Shown in pieces: positions 60,691 to 64,000 of a DNA stretch of 64,000 nt (within the stretch, counting starts at the first letter, position 1; each line of letters begins with the position of its first letter). Below the pieces are notes generated by a model. It was not told the origin of the DNA and did not search any database. It worked only from the letters and a program-made list of their open reading frames with translations. Source of the stretch: Primula veris (lineage: Eukaryota; Streptophyta; Magnoliopsida; Ericales; Primulaceae); contig OY821740.1 of assembly GCA_963682055.1 (NCBI GenBank), forward strand, positions 47,078,795 to 47,142,794, read 5' to 3'. The translations under genes were made by a program, and so were the position numbers.

Positions 60691-62658
60691 AAAACATGTT
60701 GTTCGAGTCCACTAATAAAATTTGAGGATTCCATTTTAATTCGACACGGACAGACCGTTTTACCAAATATTTGAATTTTTAAAAAAAAGATTTTTTAATT
60801 CGGTACTTAGGCCTGATAAAGCTACACGACAGATATTGGGAATTTCATTTTGGCTTGAGTAGAAAGAGCCCGAGTTGTGCTAATTCGGTCCAGATGAGTG
60901 GTTTCTTACCTTACGTACACTTAAATGGTTTTTCAAGATTAATTTGTAATTTATTTAAGTGGTGATCATTATTTTCTTATATGAAAGTATTATAAAATAG
61001 TAGAGTACAGTAATTTCGTTATTATTAGTAATTATTATTATTTGGGCAGAGAAGATGATAACTAATTATTATTAGTAGTAGTTTTTAGCAGATGCAGTCA
61101 CTTACATGATATACAATCCCTCATTTTCGGGTGGGCAATGATATACCTATACTATTCACACACTAACCACGTCACGAATCCTACGTGACAGCGACCAAAA
61201 TAAATTTTCATCAAATATGTTCAAGTGTTAACGAGTTTGTTATAATTACGCTTCGGACTCTATGAGTATGTGAATAGTGTATGTATCATTACCATTTTCG
61301 TAAACAATGCCTGAATTTAGTAGTCAATTTGGTAAACTCGGATCTACAAGACTACAAGAGACTACCCTATGTCGTAACTAAGGATATATGACACTTAACA
61401 TTTATAAATAATGAAGAGTACCAAACAACTAACCACGAAAAAGTGTCACGCATGTAAATGAGACCCAAAAGCATGTGACTTTGATGAGTTACCAAACAAA
61501 ACAGCCCCTATCATACTATCATCAGATTAATAGAGTTTTGAATATCACAACAAAAGTGGTAGTACGTAATCAAACAGCTACATCCTAGACTAAAAATTTA
61601 AGAGGTGCCTAATCTTTTTAATGAAACTGAAACCTTATCTAGGCTAAACCTTTACATTTAGGTGATAATTTATTACTATTTTTTACCTACCAACAAATAA
61701 AAACATGTGTAGAAATTGACGCACTAGACACTCTTATTCAATGAACTGATACAAATTAGAGCTGGCTACTAATTTGGGATTACCGAATTGCCTTTTATTA
61801 AAAAGACAATTGGAACCAATTAATGAAGGGAACTTTCTGATTTTGAGATAAGAGCATCTCTACCAAACAAAATTTGTAACTTTAACAAGTTTCTAGTTTC
61901 TACATTTGTCAAAATATATTTCTTATAGGCCTAAAAAAGAAAAATAGAACACGAATCTGCAATTAAATAAACATTGAATGTACAGTTATACTACATAATA
62001 GCTTTTAATCCATTGACCCATGATCTGAAGTCTCAGGTCATCGGTTTTACAAGAATTTTCCATGGAAAACATTTTTCAAGACTGCATGTTGGAAATTAAT
62101 TGAATAATTTAATATTTTTAATAGCCTAAACAAACCAAAATATAAACTAATCTGATTTTAAGAAAGTGGCACACATCTCCAAACAAAGCTGCAAAACTTG
62201 TGAGATTGCACTAATTTAGTCAAATATAAATTTACCATTACATAACAGATAACACGTAAGAAAGTTGTAAAATAAATAAGAAACCATGTATGTAACGTAA
62301 CACCTTACACTTCTCCAATAGTTAGTACCGCTAAATGATAATATGTCTATTTCAAAACATACCAAATAATGTTGTCTATATAAATGCTTCCCAAGATAGA
62401 ATAATTAAAAATTAAGTAACAAGTAAAGCATTTAAATCTTCAAAAAAACAAGTAAAGCATTCCTTCATCAATTACTGATATATTCTCACATGGCTTGAAA
62501 TTAAAGATTGCAATAAAACTCTTCATTATTTGCATGCTACATTCATACATAACACTACAAACTCAACAAAAGTAAATTTTCACCTAAAAGTTAAGACCGA
62601 TAACCCCTCCGACTCAAATTTTCTTCCGATCCGATATTCCATATAATTTAATTAAACG

Positions 62659-63114
62659 CTACATCTGAAGAAACTTCCCGAGTTGCGTAGGGTTAACCAC
62701 ACCGGATAACTTAACTTTATCAGTCTTCAACAAGCCCGATACCGCCACATAACTCTCCTTTTTCGTCTTATTGGGTCCAGGCCCAACCCGTCCCGGCCCA
62801 CTATCTCTCCTTGAATCAGCCGAGACCGGAACAGCCTCGGCTCGGGCCGGATCCCACTCCTCTCCGAACAACGTTCCCTTTGTTAAAAACTCGTGGGCCA
62901 AATAGCCTGCTAAAAGCTGATTATTCTGGGCCGGAGATTTATTATTATTATTATGATCTATTGGGCTTGAGTTGGGGTTTGGGTTAATGGGCCGGTTTGG
63001 TCTTTTAAAGGGAGGGGGTTTGGGCCCATCTATGGTGCGTTTAATTGGTGGGCCCACACCTATAGGCGTTACAAATCGACGGTTGTGATTGCTCATCATT
63101 TTTGTAGTGCTCAT
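62659..63114 (-). CDS. conserved plant protein of unknown function (151 aa)
   Basis: A single-exon ORF that is distinctly GC-richer than its flanks. Residues 1-65 are basic and Pro/Asn-rich, low in complexity (GPKPPPFKRPNRPINPNPNS). Residues 66-90 form the likely conserved core (NQLLAGYLAHEFLTKGTLFG, then EEWDPARAEA). The C-terminus has YVAVSGLLKTDKVKLSGVVN followed by PTQLGKFLQM. I recall similar short plant proteins with the AGYLAHEFLTKGTLFG and NPTQL motifs, but no known function. There is no signal peptide or membrane segment. The start at 63114 is the first ATG after the leader; later in-frame ATGs at codons 6 and 7 are possible. A TATA box lies upstream at 63468-63477. Confidence 0.8.
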   Translation of the reverse strand: MSTTKMMSNHNRRFVTPIGVGPPIKRTIDGPKPPPFKRPNRPINPNPNSSPIDHNNNNKSPAQNNQLLAGYLAHEFLTKGTLFGEEWDPARAEAVPVSADSRRDSGPGRVGPGPNKTKKESYVAVSGLLKTDKVKLSGVVNPTQLGKFLQM

Positions 63115-63467
63115 AACCCCTTAGATGCATGCCACGTAAGCCGTTTTTAGATATACACAAAGGTAAAAATAAATGAATTTAAATGTTTTTCTTTTTTAAT
63201 ATTATTTCCTTTGACAGACGGATAATAATTTTATAAAAGTAAAAAACAAAAGTAAAAAAAAAAGAGGGGACAACCGGATAAACAGTAAAAAAAAATGGAA
63301 ATTTTACTTTTGCTAATATTTTGAGAGGAAATGAGAATTCCGGCGAGTTGGTCGGAAATTTTCACCGGCGGCGAGGTAATTCGGCCGGAGAATTAGAGAG
63401 AGGAGAAAAGATATAGAGAGAGAAAGAGAGTTATGAGAAAGAGCACGGTTTGCGTGTTGGTTTGGGA

Positions 63468-63477
63468 CTATTTATAT
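63468..63477 (-). promoter_or_regulatory. TATA box of the 62659-63114 gene
   Basis: On the minus strand TATATAAATA stands about 355 bp before the start codon, followed by a GA/CT-rich leader (complement of AGAGAGAGAAAGAGAG at about 63413-63430). Transcription would start near 63440, giving a 5' UTR of about 325 nt if unspliced. Confidence 0.6.
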
Positions 63478-63478
63478 A

Positions 63479-64000
63479 CAAATTGTTACATAATTACCCT
63501 CTATTTTTAATGTTAATTACGATGATAGCCATTGGGTAATTACACAAAATAGTCACTCATAGTTTGATATAAAACTCGATTGTATCTTTATGTTCTAATA
63601 GTGAATCTGTTATGTTCTCATAGGTTATTTCTAATATATACAGAACCGGTCCAAAAAATTTCTTTTTTTTTTGTGGGTTGATTAATGTTGATTTTTTATA
63701 GTTTTTTGCTCATTTAAAGAAAAACTAGAAAAAACACGGTATAAAATTTATTTGTTTTTGAAAATTATTTGTTCCTGGGATGGGTTGCCTAGTTCGTTCG
63801 AAATGCTTGCACATCCTTAAGACCGACTCTGAATAAATATACGGTCCCTAATACGGATTACCATTATTTTCATATTTACAGCGAACTTAGTTTTACAAAA
63901 TTACGATTAAAAATACAAGTCGTTTTTTTATAGAAACATATCACGGAAACTTGCTACTATTATCACTTAGATATGCAGATCAGATAAATTTGTTTAACAA
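63479..64000. other. upstream intergenic sequence at the window edge
   Basis: AT-rich sequence with no ORF or repeat I can name. Confidence 0.5.

Larger units (their letters stand above)
59003..62658. other. intergenic region, MRL7 promoter to unknown gene
   Basis: It contains a (TA)n(GA)n microsatellite at about 59719-59759, a Stowaway-like element at 59895-60109, a Helitron-like 3' fragment from 60414, and otherwise AT-rich DNA with no supportable gene. The first bases are the MRL7 5' UTR and promoter. Confidence 0.6.

Noticed and set aside
1..64000. CRISPR arrays, bacterial operons, organelle insertions
   Set aside because: No regularly spaced repeats with unique spacers, no prokaryotic gene layout and no long organelle-like coding blocks were seen.

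Overview
The window is nuclear DNA from a flowering plant, most likely a eudicot. It is AT-rich, its genes are split into many short exons by AT-rich GT-AG introns, and the protein set is plant-specific (phytochelatin synthase, long-chain fatty alcohol oxidase, a chloroplast MRL7/SVR4-type protein). There is no bacterial-style operon, CRISPR array or organelle gene cluster. Splice-joined models were built by hand from exon phase, splice signals and family resemblance. All seven keep an open reading frame from ATG to stop.

Layout from left to right: (1) 1-4235, intergenic DNA and short tandem repeats; (2) 4236-8346 minus, a TTC4/CNS1-type TPR Hsp90 co-chaperone with eight exons, one of whose introns looks like a U12-type AT-AC intron; (3) 8470-9329, an almost fully palindromic fold-back element with a 9-bp target-site duplication, just upstream of TTC4, then a Helitron-like fragment; (4) 12865-25079 plus, a 19-exon DENN-domain protein; (5) 26435-33681 minus, a WDR70-type WD40 protein convergent with the DENN gene; (6) 36656-45372 plus, a phytochelatin synthase with an intact Cys-His-Asp triad; (7) 49029-56380 plus, a long-chain fatty alcohol oxidase; (8) 57165-59002 minus, an MRL7/SVR4-type chloroplast thioredoxin-fold protein, convergent with the oxidase; (9) 62659-63114 minus, a one-exon conserved plant protein of unknown function.

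The genes do not form a pathway. They are an ordinary mix of housekeeping, metal-detoxification, lipid and plastid functions. The introns and spacers are rich in small non-autonomous DNA transposons: Stowaway-like (TA target sites), hAT-like (8-bp target site), a Mutator-like fold-back (9-bp target site), Helitron-like ends, and a dispersed family whose ends resemble GGCTTGTTTGGTTGCAG.

The most interesting signals are the AT-AC intron in the TTC4 gene; two introns (DENN intron 7 and phytochelatin synthase intron 7) bounded by direct repeats that span the AG|GT junction, as expected if an AGGT-containing segment was duplicated; the fold-back element; a near-perfect palindrome downstream of phytochelatin synthase; and a tRNA-like block inside an hAT-like element.
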